In this document: positions 17,526 through 25,417 of the stretch, piece by piece
How positions within the stretch are numbered: the first letter of the stretch is position 1
How the letters are laid out: each line of letters starts with the position of its first letter
Origin: Pleomorphomonas koreensis DSM 23070
GTDB lineage: Bacteria > Pseudomonadota > Alphaproteobacteria > Rhizobiales > Pleomorphomonadaceae
Length of the DNA stretch: 64,000 nt
Assembly (NCBI RefSeq): GCF_000425185.1
Contig: NZ_AULH01000011.1
Coordinates: 1-64,000, forward strand
Direction of reading: 5' to 3'
The notes under the pieces: generated by a model
The model's input: only the letters and a program-made list of their open reading frames with translations
Told to the model about the DNA's origin: nothing
Databases searched by the model: none
Program-made: the position numbers and the translations under genes

Positions 17526-18794
17526 ATGAGTAACCTAGCGATCCGCCGCACCTCCCGTTTCCTGGTCCAGGCTGCCGCCCTCGCGCTGGTGGCCGGCTTC
17601 TCGGCCGGCTGCAGCGGCGACACGAGCCGTTTCGGCAACATATTCGCCGAGACCGATAATCAGGACCAGATCATCGGCCGCGCCGATCCCATGCCGACCG
17701 GATCCATAAATCCCCAGGCGACCTACGCGCAGCCCGCCTATGCGCAACCGGCCTACACGCAGCAGACCTATGCCGCGCCGGCCTCCACCTATCCTTCGGG
17801 CAGCGTTTCCTCCAACGCTCTGCCGCCGGCCCCCGGCGCCGTGGTCAACAACGGCGCCTATGTCCGCCCGGCCCAGACCGCCGCGTTGCCGGCGCCGCCG
17901 GCCACCCAGCCCTGGGCCCCGGCCAACGGCACCTCGATCACCGTCAAGCCCGGCGACACGGTGCAGGTGCTGGCCCGCCGCTACGGCGTTGCCGAATCGT
18001 CGCTGCTTGCCGCCAACGGCCTCGTTGCCGGCGCCCAGCTGACGCCCGGCCAGACCATCGTCATTCCGGCCTATACGCAGCCGACCACGGCGAGCGCCGC
18101 TCCGGCCGCCGCCACCGGCGGCATGGCGCCCGGCCCGCAGGTGCTCGGCCAGCTGCCGCCCACCAAGCCGCCGGTGCCGAAGTCGGTGTCGAGTGAGGTT
18201 GCCGCCGCCGTGCCGGCCAAGCCGGCCGCGCCGGCCACCACCACCGTTGCCATGGCGACGTCGACGGCCTCCGACGCGCGGCCCGGCCTTCTGCCGCCGG
18301 CCGGCAACACGCCCGCCCAGCAGGCCGGACAGCAGACGGCGGCGCTGGCGCCGAGCCAGACCCAGCCGAGCACCAAGACCGCCACGCCGGCCACGACCGG
18401 CGTCGAGAGCGCCGCCGACGGCAGCTTCCGCTGGCCGGTGCGCGGCCGCGTCATCTCCGCCTTCGGCGTCAAGCCGGGCGGCGAGCGCAATGACGGCATC
18501 AACATCGAGGTGCCCGAGGGCACGCCGATCAAGGCGGCCGAGGGCGGACAGGTGATCTACGCCGGCAACGAATTGAAGGGGTTCGGCAATCTCGTGCTGG
18601 TGAAGCATCCGAACGGCTTCGTGTCGGCCTATGCCCACGCCAGCGAGGTGCTGGTGCAGCGCGGCGACAGCATCCTGCGCGGCCAGACCATCGCCAAGGT
18701 CGGCGCCACCGGCAACGTCAGCCGGCCGCAGTTGCACTTTGAAATCCGCAACGGCAACCGGCCGGTCGATCCGCTGCCCTACCTCAGCGGCTGA
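17526..18794 (+). CDS. LysM/M23-domain lipoprotein, NlpD/DipM-like amidase activator
   Basis: Envelope lipoprotein of 422 aa. The signal sequence ends in a lipobox-like FSAGC at about residues 25-29. A Tyr/Ala/Pro-rich linker with repeats of YAQPAY/YTQQTY follows, then a LysM peptidoglycan-binding domain (about 138-182, VKPGDTVQVLARRYGV to IVIPAY) and a C-terminal M23/LytM domain from about residue 300. The Zn-peptidase motifs are degenerate: the HxxxD position reads NDGIN and the HxH position reads QLH. It is therefore probably not a peptidase but an activator of amidases, as for NlpD, EnvC and DipM. Position after surE-pcm supports NlpD orthology. Confidence 0.88.
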   Translation: MSNLAIRRTSRFLVQAAALALVAGFSAGCSGDTSRFGNIFAETDNQDQIIGRADPMPTGSINPQATYAQPAYAQPAYTQQTYAAPASTYPSGSVSSNALPPAPGAVVNNGAYVRPAQTAALPAPPATQPWAPANGTSITVKPGDTVQVLARRYGVAESSLLAANGLVAGAQLTPGQTIVIPAYTQPTTASAAPAAATGGMAPGPQVLGQLPPTKPPVPKSVSSEVAAAVPAKPAAPATTTVAMATSTASDARPGLLPPAGNTPAQQAGQQTAALAPSQTQPSTKTATPATTGVESAADGSFRWPVRGRVISAFGVKPGGERNDGINIEVPEGTPIKAAEGGQVIYAGNELKGFGNLVLVKHPNGFVSAYAHASEVLVQRGDSILRGQTIAKVGATGNVSRPQLHFEIRNGNRPVDPLPYLSG

Positions 18795-18822
18795 CGGCCG
18801 ACGATCCGGCAGCACGGTTCTC

Positions 18823-18851
18823 AACCGGCGGCGTCAAAGCCGCCGGTTTTC
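18823..18851 (+). terminator. intrinsic terminator after the NlpD-like gene
   Basis: AACCGGCGGC (18823-18832), loop GTCAAA, GCCGCCGGTT (18839-18848), a perfect 10-bp stem running into TTTTCT. It lies between convergent genes and could act in both directions, though the T-run is only good on the plus strand. Confidence 0.8.
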
Positions 18852-18862
18852 TGTCTGCCGGT

Positions 18863-19345
18863 TCAGCGCCAGTCGCGCGGGATGACGCGCTCGTCGTCGG
18901 TGACGCAGGCGAGGCTGTCGGCCGGCGGCTGGGCGTTGCGGCTCGCGACATAGGCGGCACCGGCGTCGCTGCCGCAGATCGGCCGGGCGATGACCTCGAA
19001 GCCGCCTTGGCGCAGGCAGGCGCCGATGTAGCGCTCGCGCAACTCGGCGTTGACGTCGCGCGTGCGAGTGCTGCCGGGATAGACGAAGCCGCCGGTCTCG
19101 CGGCAGTAGCGGCGGCCGCTCACCGGGTCCTCGCGGCATTCGGTGAAGCCGGGCCGGTAGACCGGCGGCCGGATTTCGGTGACCAACGCCTGGGGGATCT
19201 TCTCCAGCGATTCGATGCGGCAGGCATCGGCCGCCGACTGCCGTTCGGCAAAGCTCGATCCGGCCTTGTAGACCACCGGCACCGGTCCGGATACGCAACC
19301 GGCAAGGAACAGAAGCGTCCCCGCCGCCGCGACGCGTTTCAACAT
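18863..19345 (-). CDS. small cysteine-containing lipoprotein, unknown function
   Basis: A 160-aa envelope lipoprotein. The signal peptide MLKRVAAAGTLLFLAGC ends in the lipobox LAGC at about 14-17. The mature part has further cysteines (DACRIE, ECRED, RRYCRE, GACLRQ, PICGS, LACVT), suggesting disulfides in the periplasm. The start at 19345 has GGAGGAGAGG just upstream on its strand. The DUF815 ATPase gene lies just upstream on the same strand (28-base gap), so both may be one operon. I do not recognise a named family. Confidence 0.8.
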   Translation of the reverse strand: MLKRVAAAGTLLFLAGCVSGPVPVVYKAGSSFAERQSAADACRIESLEKIPQALVTEIRPPVYRPGFTECREDPVSGRRYCRETGGFVYPGSTRTRDVNAELRERYIGACLRQGGFEVIARPICGSDAGAAYVASRNAQPPADSLACVTDDERVIPRDWR

Positions 19346-19373
19346 GATCCTCTCCTCCGCCGTGGGGCGGCCG

Positions 19374-20252
19374 TCAGACGCCGAGCCGCAGCCGGCCGGC
19401 CAGATCCTGGACATATTGCCAGGCGACGCGTCCCGACCGCGCGCCGCGCGTCCGTTCCCATTCGAGCGCTTCCGCCCGCAGGAGGTCCGGATCGACGTCG
19501 AGTCCCAAGGCCGCGACATAGCCGTATACCATGTCGAGATAGTCATCCTGCGAGCAATTGTGGAAGCCGATCCACAGGCCGAAGCGGTCGCTGAGCGACA
19601 CCTTCTCCTCCACCGCCTCGCCGGGGTTGATCGCCGTCGCACGCTCGTTCTCCATCATGTCGCGCGGCAGGAGGTGACGGCGGTTGGAGGTGGCGTAGAA
19701 CACCACGTTGTCCGGCCGGCCCTCGATGCCGCCTTCCAGCACCGCCTTCAACGACTTGTAGGAGGTGTCGCCGTGGTCGAAGGACAGGTCGTCGCAGAAC
19801 AGCACGAAGCGATGGCGGCTGTCGCGCAGCATCTTCATCAACAGCGGCAGGCTCTCGATGTCCTCGCGGTGAATCTCGATCAGCTTGAGCGGCGTGACGT
19901 TTCCCTCGCCGGCGAGACGCCGGTTGACCTCGGCCTGCGCCGCCTTGACCAGCGACGACTTGCCCATGCCGCGGGCGCCCCACAAGAGCACGTTGTTGGC
20001 CGGCAGGCCGCGGGCGAAGCGCTCGGTGTTGGCGACGATCATGTCGCGGTTGCGGTCGATGCCCTTGAGGAGGCCGATCTCAACGCGATTGACGCGTTTG
20101 ACGGGTTGCAGCGACGCCGGGTCGGCGACGAAGACGAAGGCGTCGGCCGCCTCGAAGTCCGGCGTCTCGGGCGCCGGCGGCGCCAGCCGCTCAAGAAGGC
20201 CGGCGATGCGTTCGAGATGGGCGTTCAGCGTGTCGATGGGGGAAGCGCTCAC
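19374..20252 (-). CDS. DUF815 family AAA-type ATP-binding protein
   Basis: Cytosolic P-loop ATPase of 292 aa, function unknown. The Walker A GARGMGKSS lies at about 92-100, and a Walker-B-like stretch FVLFCDDLSF lies about 55 residues later. The segment YATSNRRHLLPR matches a sensor-1-like position of AAA proteins. The GTG start at 20252 is chosen because GAGGAGA is about 6 bases upstream; the longer frame upward to 20495 lacks this and runs into promoter sequence of yajC. Followed by the lipoprotein gene. Confidence 0.85.
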   Translation of the reverse strand: MSASPIDTLNAHLERIAGLLERLAPPAPETPDFEAADAFVFVADPASLQPVKRVNRVEIGLLKGIDRNRDMIVANTERFARGLPANNVLLWGARGMGKSSLVKAAQAEVNRRLAGEGNVTPLKLIEIHREDIESLPLLMKMLRDSRHRFVLFCDDLSFDHGDTSYKSLKAVLEGGIEGRPDNVVFYATSNRRHLLPRDMMENERATAINPGEAVEEKVSLSDRFGLWIGFHNCSQDDYLDMVYGYVAALGLDVDPDLLRAEALEWERTRGARSGRVAWQYVQDLAGRLRLGV

Positions 20253-20423
20253 ATCCGGTCTCCTCAATGCCGCTTCAGTACCAAGCGGTACTCTCCCGTC
20301 TTCTTTATTGCCCGGCCCGCCCCGATGCAAACCGCGGAAGGCCATTTCCGGTACGCTTCGGCGCATTTCCTGCCGGAGACTACCTAGTCCGTGGCCCCGA
20401 GAGCGCCTACACGTAGCTTTGGT

Positions 20424-20451
20424 TTGCAAAGTCCCCCGGCCTAGGTATATT
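20424..20451 (+). promoter_or_regulatory. candidate sigma-70 promoter for yajC-secDF
   Basis: TTGCAA (20424-20429), a 16-base spacer, and TATATT (20446-20451), about 97 bases upstream of the yajC start. The spacing and -10 match are good, the -35 is moderate. It reads away from the divergent DUF815 gene. Confidence 0.45.
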
Positions 20452-20548
20452 CCGGCCACTTTCGCGTGGACGTCTCGCCGTCCTGCCGAAGACACTATGC
20501 CTCGTCGGTCCGGCTTGCGGGCGGCGTCAGGCCAATGGAGTTGACCCG

Positions 20549-20896
20549 ATGTTCGTAACCCCAGCCTTCGCCCAGGCGGCCGGAGCGGCCCCCGGCGGCG
20601 CCGATTTCCTGATCCAGTTCGCGCCGTTCATCCTGATCTTCGTCATCATGTACTTCCTGCTCATCCGGCCGCAGCAGCGCAAGGCCAAGGATCACCGGGA
20701 CATGCTGAAGAGCCTCCGGCGCGGCGACGTCGTCGTCATGCAGGGCGGCCTGATCGGCAAGATCGTCAAGGTCGTCGACGAGAACGAGCTGCTGCTCGAC
20801 GTCGGCGACGGCACCGCCAAGGTGCAGGTGCGCGTCGCTGCCGGCCTGGTGCAGCAGCTCCGCGCCAAGGGCGAGCCCGTCAAGGAAGGCGCCTGA
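20549..20896 (+). CDS. yajC: preprotein translocase subunit YajC
   Basis: Small inner-membrane protein of 115 aa that associates with SecDF. After a short N-terminal stretch comes one transmembrane helix (about 26-42) ending in the family motif FLLIRPQQRKAKDH, then a cytoplasmic beta-rich domain with LRRGDVVVMQGGLIGKIVKV. It is the first gene of yajC-secD-secF. Confidence 0.96.
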   Translation: MFVTPAFAQAAGAAPGGADFLIQFAPFILIFVIMYFLLIRPQQRKAKDHRDMLKSLRRGDVVVMQGGLIGKIVKVVDENELLLDVGDGTAKVQVRVAAGLVQQLRAKGEPVKEGA

Positions 20897-20921
20897 CCGC
20901 ACAGGCGGTACAAGATTGAAG

Positions 20922-20945
20922 GCGGGCAGCTTGGCTGCCCGCTTT
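20922..20945 (+). terminator. hairpin between yajC and secD
   Basis: GCGGGCAGC (20922-20930), loop TTG, GCTGCCCGC (20934-20942), followed by TTTC. The 9-bp stem is strong but the T-run is short, and secD continues in the same direction. Partial termination or mRNA processing between yajC and secD is the likely effect. Confidence 0.5.
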
Positions 20946-20970
20946 CGGCCAATAAGGTCCGAGGCAGCAA

Positions 20971-22584
20971 ATGCTCTATTTTTCCCGCTGGAAAGTAACC
21001 GCGATCCTTTTGACGATCTTCGTCAGCCTCGTGGTCCTGGTTCCCAACTACCTGACCTCCGACCAGATCAAGAACTACTGGCCGTCCTGGCTACCGGGAC
21101 GTCAGGTGGTCCTCGGCCTTGACCTGCAGGGCGGTGTCTATCTGCTCTACCAGGTCGACGTGAACGACTACAAGCAGAAGCGCCTCAAGGCGCTCGAGGG
21201 CGACATCCGGCAGGCGATGCGCGACGAACCGCGCATTGGCTACACCGGCCTCGGCATTCAGGGTGACCTCGTCCAGCTGAAGATTCGCGACGCCGACAAG
21301 GTCGACGAAGCGGCCAAGCGCCTGCGCAACCTGCTCAATCCGCTGTCGACCGGCGCGCTCGGCGGCGCCGCCGTCTCCGAGTTTCAGCTCGAACAGGGTT
21401 CCGACGGCCTGATGCGCCTCGGTTTCTCCCAGGCCGGCCTCGACAAGCGGCTCGGCACCGTGGTGCAGCAGTCGATCGAGGTCATCCGCCGCCGCGTCGA
21501 CCAGATGGGCGCCGTCGAGCCGTCGATCCAGCGTCAGGGCTCCGACCGCATCCTGGTCGAGGCGCCCGGCGAGAAGGACCCGGAGCGACTCAAGAACATC
21601 ATCGGCCGCACGGCGCAGATGACCTTCCACCTCGTCGACCTCAACGTGTCGCCCGACGAGGCGGCCAAGGGCAACCTGCCGCCCGGCGAAATCCTTCTGA
21701 AGCAGAAGGAGCCCGGCGGCATGCCGATGGTGGTCGACGAGACGCCGCTGATGACCGGCGAGGATCTCACCGACGCCCAGACCTCCTTCCAGAGCCAGAC
21801 CAACGAGCCGGTGGTGTCCTTCCGCCTGTCGACGTCGGGCGCCCGCAAGTTCGCGCAGGTGACCACCGACAACGTCGGCCGGCTGTTCGCCATCGTGCTC
21901 GACGACGAGATCATCTCGGCGCCGCGCATCAACGAGCCGATCACCCAGGGTTCCGGCCAGATTTCCGGTCACTTCACCGTCGAGAGCGCCAACGACCTCG
22001 CCGTGCTGCTGCGGGCCGGCGCGCTGCCGGCCAAGCTCGCCGTCGCCGAGGAGCGCACCGTCGGCCCCGGCCTCGGCGCCGACTCGATCGCCGCCGGCGA
22101 GCGGGCCGCGCTGATCGGCACGGTCGCCGTCGTGATCTTCATGCTGGCCGCCTACGGTCTGTTCGGCATCTTTGCCAACGTGGCGCTGGTGGTCAACCTG
22201 ATCCTGATCATGGCGATCATCACCATCCTGCAGGCGACGCTGACGCTGCCCGGCATCGCCGGCATCGTGCTCACCATGGGCATGGCCGTCGACAGCAACG
22301 TGCTGATCTACGAGCGCATCCGCGAGGAACAGCGGCTCGGCCGGTCACCGGTGTCGGCGATCGACGCCGGCTTCCGCCGCGCCTTCGGCACCATCCTCGA
22401 CGCCAACATCACCACGCTGATCGCCGCCATCGTGCTGTTCCAGATGGGCTCCGGCCCGGTGAAGGGCTTCGCGGTGACGCACGTCATCGGCATCGTCACC
22501 ACCATGTTCACGGCCATCACCTTCACCCGACTGGTGGTGGCGACCTGGGTCCGCTATCGGCGGCCGTCCGTCGTTCCGCTCTGA
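20971..22584 (+). CDS. secD: protein translocase subunit SecD
   Basis: Inner-membrane Sec accessory subunit of 537 aa that uses the proton motive force to pull preproteins into the periplasm. Transmembrane helix 1 lies at about 8-27, followed by the D1 motif LDLQGGVYLLYQVD. A large periplasmic domain (about 60-360) contains the SecD P1 region. Five C-terminal membrane helices (about 380-530) include GMAVDSNVLIYERIREE. Normal length. secF starts 21 bases later. Confidence 0.97.
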   Translation: MLYFSRWKVTAILLTIFVSLVVLVPNYLTSDQIKNYWPSWLPGRQVVLGLDLQGGVYLLYQVDVNDYKQKRLKALEGDIRQAMRDEPRIGYTGLGIQGDLVQLKIRDADKVDEAAKRLRNLLNPLSTGALGGAAVSEFQLEQGSDGLMRLGFSQAGLDKRLGTVVQQSIEVIRRRVDQMGAVEPSIQRQGSDRILVEAPGEKDPERLKNIIGRTAQMTFHLVDLNVSPDEAAKGNLPPGEILLKQKEPGGMPMVVDETPLMTGEDLTDAQTSFQSQTNEPVVSFRLSTSGARKFAQVTTDNVGRLFAIVLDDEIISAPRINEPITQGSGQISGHFTVESANDLAVLLRAGALPAKLAVAEERTVGPGLGADSIAAGERAALIGTVAVVIFMLAAYGLFGIFANVALVVNLILIMAIITILQATLTLPGIAGIVLTMGMAVDSNVLIYERIREEQRLGRSPVSAIDAGFRRAFGTILDANITTLIAAIVLFQMGSGPVKGFAVTHVIGIVTTMFTAITFTRLVVATWVRYRRPSVVPL

Positions 22585-22605
22585 TCCGGATCCCGAGGCT
22601 CCATC

Positions 22606-23559
22606 ATGCGCCTGCTTCGCCTGTTTCCCGACGACACCAAAATTCCCTTCATGAAGTGGAGGAAGTGGAGCTTCCTGTTCTCCGGCATCGCGTCGGTGCT
22701 GTGCTTCATCTTCCTCTACACCCACGGCATGAACACCGGCATCGATTTCCAGGGCGGTACGCTGATGGAAATCCAGACCAAGTCCGGCCCCGCCGACCTC
22801 GAGGGGATCCGCCACACGCTCGACGCCCTCGGCCTCGGCGAGGTGCAGGTGCAATCCTTCGGCGCCGATGACGACGTGCTGATCCGCATCGTCCGCCAGG
22901 AGGGCGGCGACGAGGCGCAGACCGCCGTGGTCACCAAGGTGCAGGCCGCCTTCGGCGACAGCGTCGAATACCGCCGCACCGAGGTGGTCGGTCCGCGCGT
23001 TTCCGGCGAGCTGGCCGAGAACGGCATCATCGGCGTTCTCGCCGCGCTGGCGCTGATCATGGTCTACGTCTGGTTCCGCTTCGAGTGGCAGTATTCGCTC
23101 GGCGCGGTGATCGCCACGCTGCACGACGTGGTGATGACCATCGGCTTCTTCGCCGTTGCCCAGCTCGAATTCAACCTGTCGTCGATCGCCGCCATCCTGA
23201 CCATCGTCGGCTATTCGCTGAACGACACGGTCGTGGTCTACGACCGAATCCGCGAGATGCGGCGCAAGTACAAGCGCCTCAACCTCGTCGTCCTCCTGGA
23301 CCTCGCCATCAACCAGACGCTGACCCGCACCACCAACACCGCGCTCACCACGCTGCTGGCGCTGGCCGCGCTGGTGATCTTCGGCGGCGAGGTGATCCGC
23401 TCGTTCACGGCGTCGATGCTGTTCGGCGTGGTGATCGGCACCTACTCGTCGATCTTCATCGCCGCGCCGATCCTGATCTTCCTCGATCCGCAGCTTGCCG
23501 GCGACAAGTCGGCGAAGAAGATCGAGGACGACGGCGACGAGGCGGCCGAGCCGGCGTGA
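22606..23559 (+). CDS. secF: protein translocase subunit SecF
   Basis: SecF, 317 aa, partner of SecD. Transmembrane helix 1 lies at about 22-41, followed by GIDFQGGTLMEI. The periplasmic part spans about 50-140 and five C-terminal helices follow, containing YSLNDTVVVYDRIREMRRKY. The C-terminus is acidic. The next gene begins about 66 bases downstream. Confidence 0.97.
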   Translation: MRLLRLFPDDTKIPFMKWRKWSFLFSGIASVLCFIFLYTHGMNTGIDFQGGTLMEIQTKSGPADLEGIRHTLDALGLGEVQVQSFGADDDVLIRIVRQEGGDEAQTAVVTKVQAAFGDSVEYRRTEVVGPRVSGELAENGIIGVLAALALIMVYVWFRFEWQYSLGAVIATLHDVVMTIGFFAVAQLEFNLSSIAAILTIVGYSLNDTVVVYDRIREMRRKYKRLNLVVLLDLAINQTLTRTTNTALTTLLALAALVIFGGEVIRSFTASMLFGVVIGTYSSIFIAAPILIFLDPQLAGDKSAKKIEDDGDEAAEPA

Positions 23560-23625
23560 TTTGGTAAGGTAGAGCAGGGCTGTTATAAGGCCCTCATCCG
23601 ATACCCCCTTCGGGAGGTGCCGCCG

Positions 23626-24033
23626 ATGAAGCTGTTCGGGCCGCGAGGCCATCCCCTGGAACGTCGCGACCAGCACCTGCCCGAGCAGGTGCCGGTGGAC
23701 GCCTATGGCAACGGCGGCTTCCGCTTCGGCGGCATGTCGCATCGCGGGTCGATCCTGATCCTGCCGTCGGGCGTTCACGGCTGGGCGGCCGCGACGCCCG
23801 CCGATATCACCACCGACAGCCTGTCGGCCGTGTTCGACGAAGCGGCGACGATCGACATGCTGCTGGTCGGCACCGGCCGCGACCTCGTGCCGCTGCCGAA
23901 GGCTGTCGCCGCCGCACTCAGGGCCAGCGGCACCGCCTTCGAGGCCATGTCGACCGGCGCCGCCGTCCGCCTCATCAACGTCATGCTCGACGAGCGGCGT
24001 CGCTTCGCTGCCGCGCTGCTGGCGGTCGACTGA
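23626..24033 (+). CDS. Mth938-domain protein, NDUFAF3-like
   Basis: A 135-aa protein of the Mth938/DUF498 family. The family includes the mitochondrial complex I assembly factor NDUFAF3; the bacterial role is not settled. The core shows GFRFGGMSHRGSILILPSG, then DMLLVGTGRDLVPLP and FEAMSTGAAVRLINVMLDERR, the usual blocks. The ATG at 23626 has GGGAGG about 8 bases upstream; a GTG at 23617 is an alternative. Its stop overlaps the next start (TGATG), so it is coupled to the NDUFAF6-like gene. It follows secDF, an order reported in alphaproteobacteria. Confidence 0.88.
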   Translation: MKLFGPRGHPLERRDQHLPEQVPVDAYGNGGFRFGGMSHRGSILILPSGVHGWAAATPADITTDSLSAVFDEAATIDMLLVGTGRDLVPLPKAVAAALRASGTAFEAMSTGAAVRLINVMLDERRRFAAALLAVD

Positions 24034-24884
24034 TGGCGCCGGCCGCCCGCCTCGACGATGCCTACCGTTACTGCGAGGACCTCGTCCGCGACCACGATCG
24101 CGATCGCTGGCTGGCCGACCGGTTATTGGCGGACGACCGCCGCCGGCACGCCTTGGCCATCCATGCCTTCTCCTACGAGGCGGGCCGTGTCCGCGAGACG
24201 GTCCGCGATGCCATGCCGGGGGAAATCCGCCTGCAATGGTGGGTCGATGCCATCGAGGGCGAGGCGCGCGGCGACGTTGCCGGCCATCCGGTGGCGGCGG
24301 CGCTGATCGACACCATCCGTCGCTTCTCGCTGCGGCGGTCGGGTTTCGTCAACCTCCTGGAGGCGCGCCGCTTCGACCTCTACGATGATGCCATGCCGAC
24401 GCTGAACGACCTCGAAGGCTATGCCGGCGAGACGGCGTCGGTGTTGTTCCTGGAAGTGGCGCAGGTGCTCTGCGACGGCGCCGACCCCAGGGCGGCCGAC
24501 GCCGCCGGCCATGCCGGCGTCGCCTATGCGCTGACCGGCCTGATGCGGTCGCTGCCGATCCACGCCCGCCGCAACCAGGTCTACCTGCCGGCCGACCTGC
24601 TCGGGAAGGCCGGCCTCGATCCCGACGACGTGCGCCACGGCCGCAAGGCGGAGCAACTGGCCGGCGTGCTCGCCGATCTCCGCCGGCAGGCGGCTGACCA
24701 TCTCGACCGGGCGCTCGCGGCGCTCACTGGCACGGATCCGCGCGCAAAACCGGCCTTCCTGCCGCTCGCCTTCGTCCGGCCCTACCTCGACGCACTTGCT
24801 AAGACGCCACCCTACGGCCCGGTGGCCGAACTGGCCAACTGGCGGAAGCCGCTGATCCTCTGGAAGTTCGGGCGGCGGCTTTAG
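24033..24884 (+). CDS. squalene/phytoene synthase family protein, NDUFAF6-like
   Basis: A 283-aa protein with the fold of squalene/phytoene synthases but without their catalytic Asp motifs. Where synthases have DxxxD in the first helix this protein reads AFSYEAGRVRE, and the second RDxxxD region reads GLMRSLPIHARR. The block GEIRLQWWVDAIEG resembles NDUFAF6, a mitochondrial complex I assembly factor of the same superfamily. Prenyl-transfer activity is therefore unlikely. Translation is coupled to the NDUFAF3-like gene upstream. The 3' end overlaps by 4 bases the 3' end of the convergent hyfI-like gene. Confidence 0.85.
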   Translation: MAPAARLDDAYRYCEDLVRDHDRDRWLADRLLADDRRRHALAIHAFSYEAGRVRETVRDAMPGEIRLQWWVDAIEGEARGDVAGHPVAAALIDTIRRFSLRRSGFVNLLEARRFDLYDDAMPTLNDLEGYAGETASVLFLEVAQVLCDGADPRAADAAGHAGVAYALTGLMRSLPIHARRNQVYLPADLLGKAGLDPDDVRHGRKAEQLAGVLADLRRQAADHLDRALAALTGTDPRAKPAFLPLAFVRPYLDALAKTPPYGPVAELANWRKPLILWKFGRRL

Positions 24885-25402
24885 CCCCGCGCACTGGCTT
24901 CGATGAGGCCGATCAGGCCCTTGAGCATGGCGATGGGCTCCGGCGGGCAGCCGGGGATGACGAGGTCGACCGGAAGGACAGCCGACACCGAGCCGATCGT
25001 CGCGTAGCTCTTGCGAAAGACGCCGCAGCCGGCGGCGCAGTCGCCCACCGCCACCACCCATTTCGGGGCCGGCGTCGCGGCATAGGTGCGTTCGAGGCCC
25101 TCGCGCATGTTGGCGGTCACCGGTCCGGTGACCATCAGCACGTCGGCGTGGCGCGGCGAGGCGACGAAGCGCAGGCCGAAGCGCTCGACGTCGTAGTAGC
25201 TGTTGTTGAGCGCGTGGATTTCCAGCTCGCAACCGTTGCAGGAGCCGGCATCGACCTCGCGGATCGACAGGCTGCGGCCGAGCCGCGCCCTGGCGACGGC
25301 GCCGAGCCGGGCGGCCAGTTCCTCGAGTTCGGCATCGGCAACTGCCGGCGCCTCTTCGGTCACCGGCCGCCGGAACAGGCCTTCGAGCAGCATGCGGCGC
25401 AT
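24881..25402 (-). CDS. hyfI: Hyf/Ehr-type small electron-transfer subunit (NuoB/HyfI-like)
   Basis: NuoB/hydrogenase-small-subunit-like protein of 173 aa, last gene of the Hyf-like operon. It would carry a single [4Fe-4S] cluster: Cys55 and Cys58 (SCNGCE), Cys122 (GDCAAGC) and Cys152 (PGCPPEP) match the cluster-N2/proximal-cluster ligands. It faces the cytoplasm in such complexes. Its partner large subunit lacks NiFe ligands, so the acceptor or donor is unknown. The start at 25402 lies 15 bases after the large-subunit stop; M4 is an alternative. The 3' end overlaps the NDUFAF6-like gene by 4 bases on the other strand. Confidence 0.88.
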   Translation of the reverse strand: MRRMLLEGLFRRPVTEEAPAVADAELEELAARLGAVARARLGRSLSIREVDAGSCNGCELEIHALNNSYYDVERFGLRFVASPRHADVLMVTGPVTANMREGLERTYAATPAPKWVVAVGDCAAGCGVFRKSYATIGSVSAVLPVDLVIPGCPPEPIAMLKGLIGLIEASARG

Positions 25403-25417
25403 GGTGGATGTCCGTTT

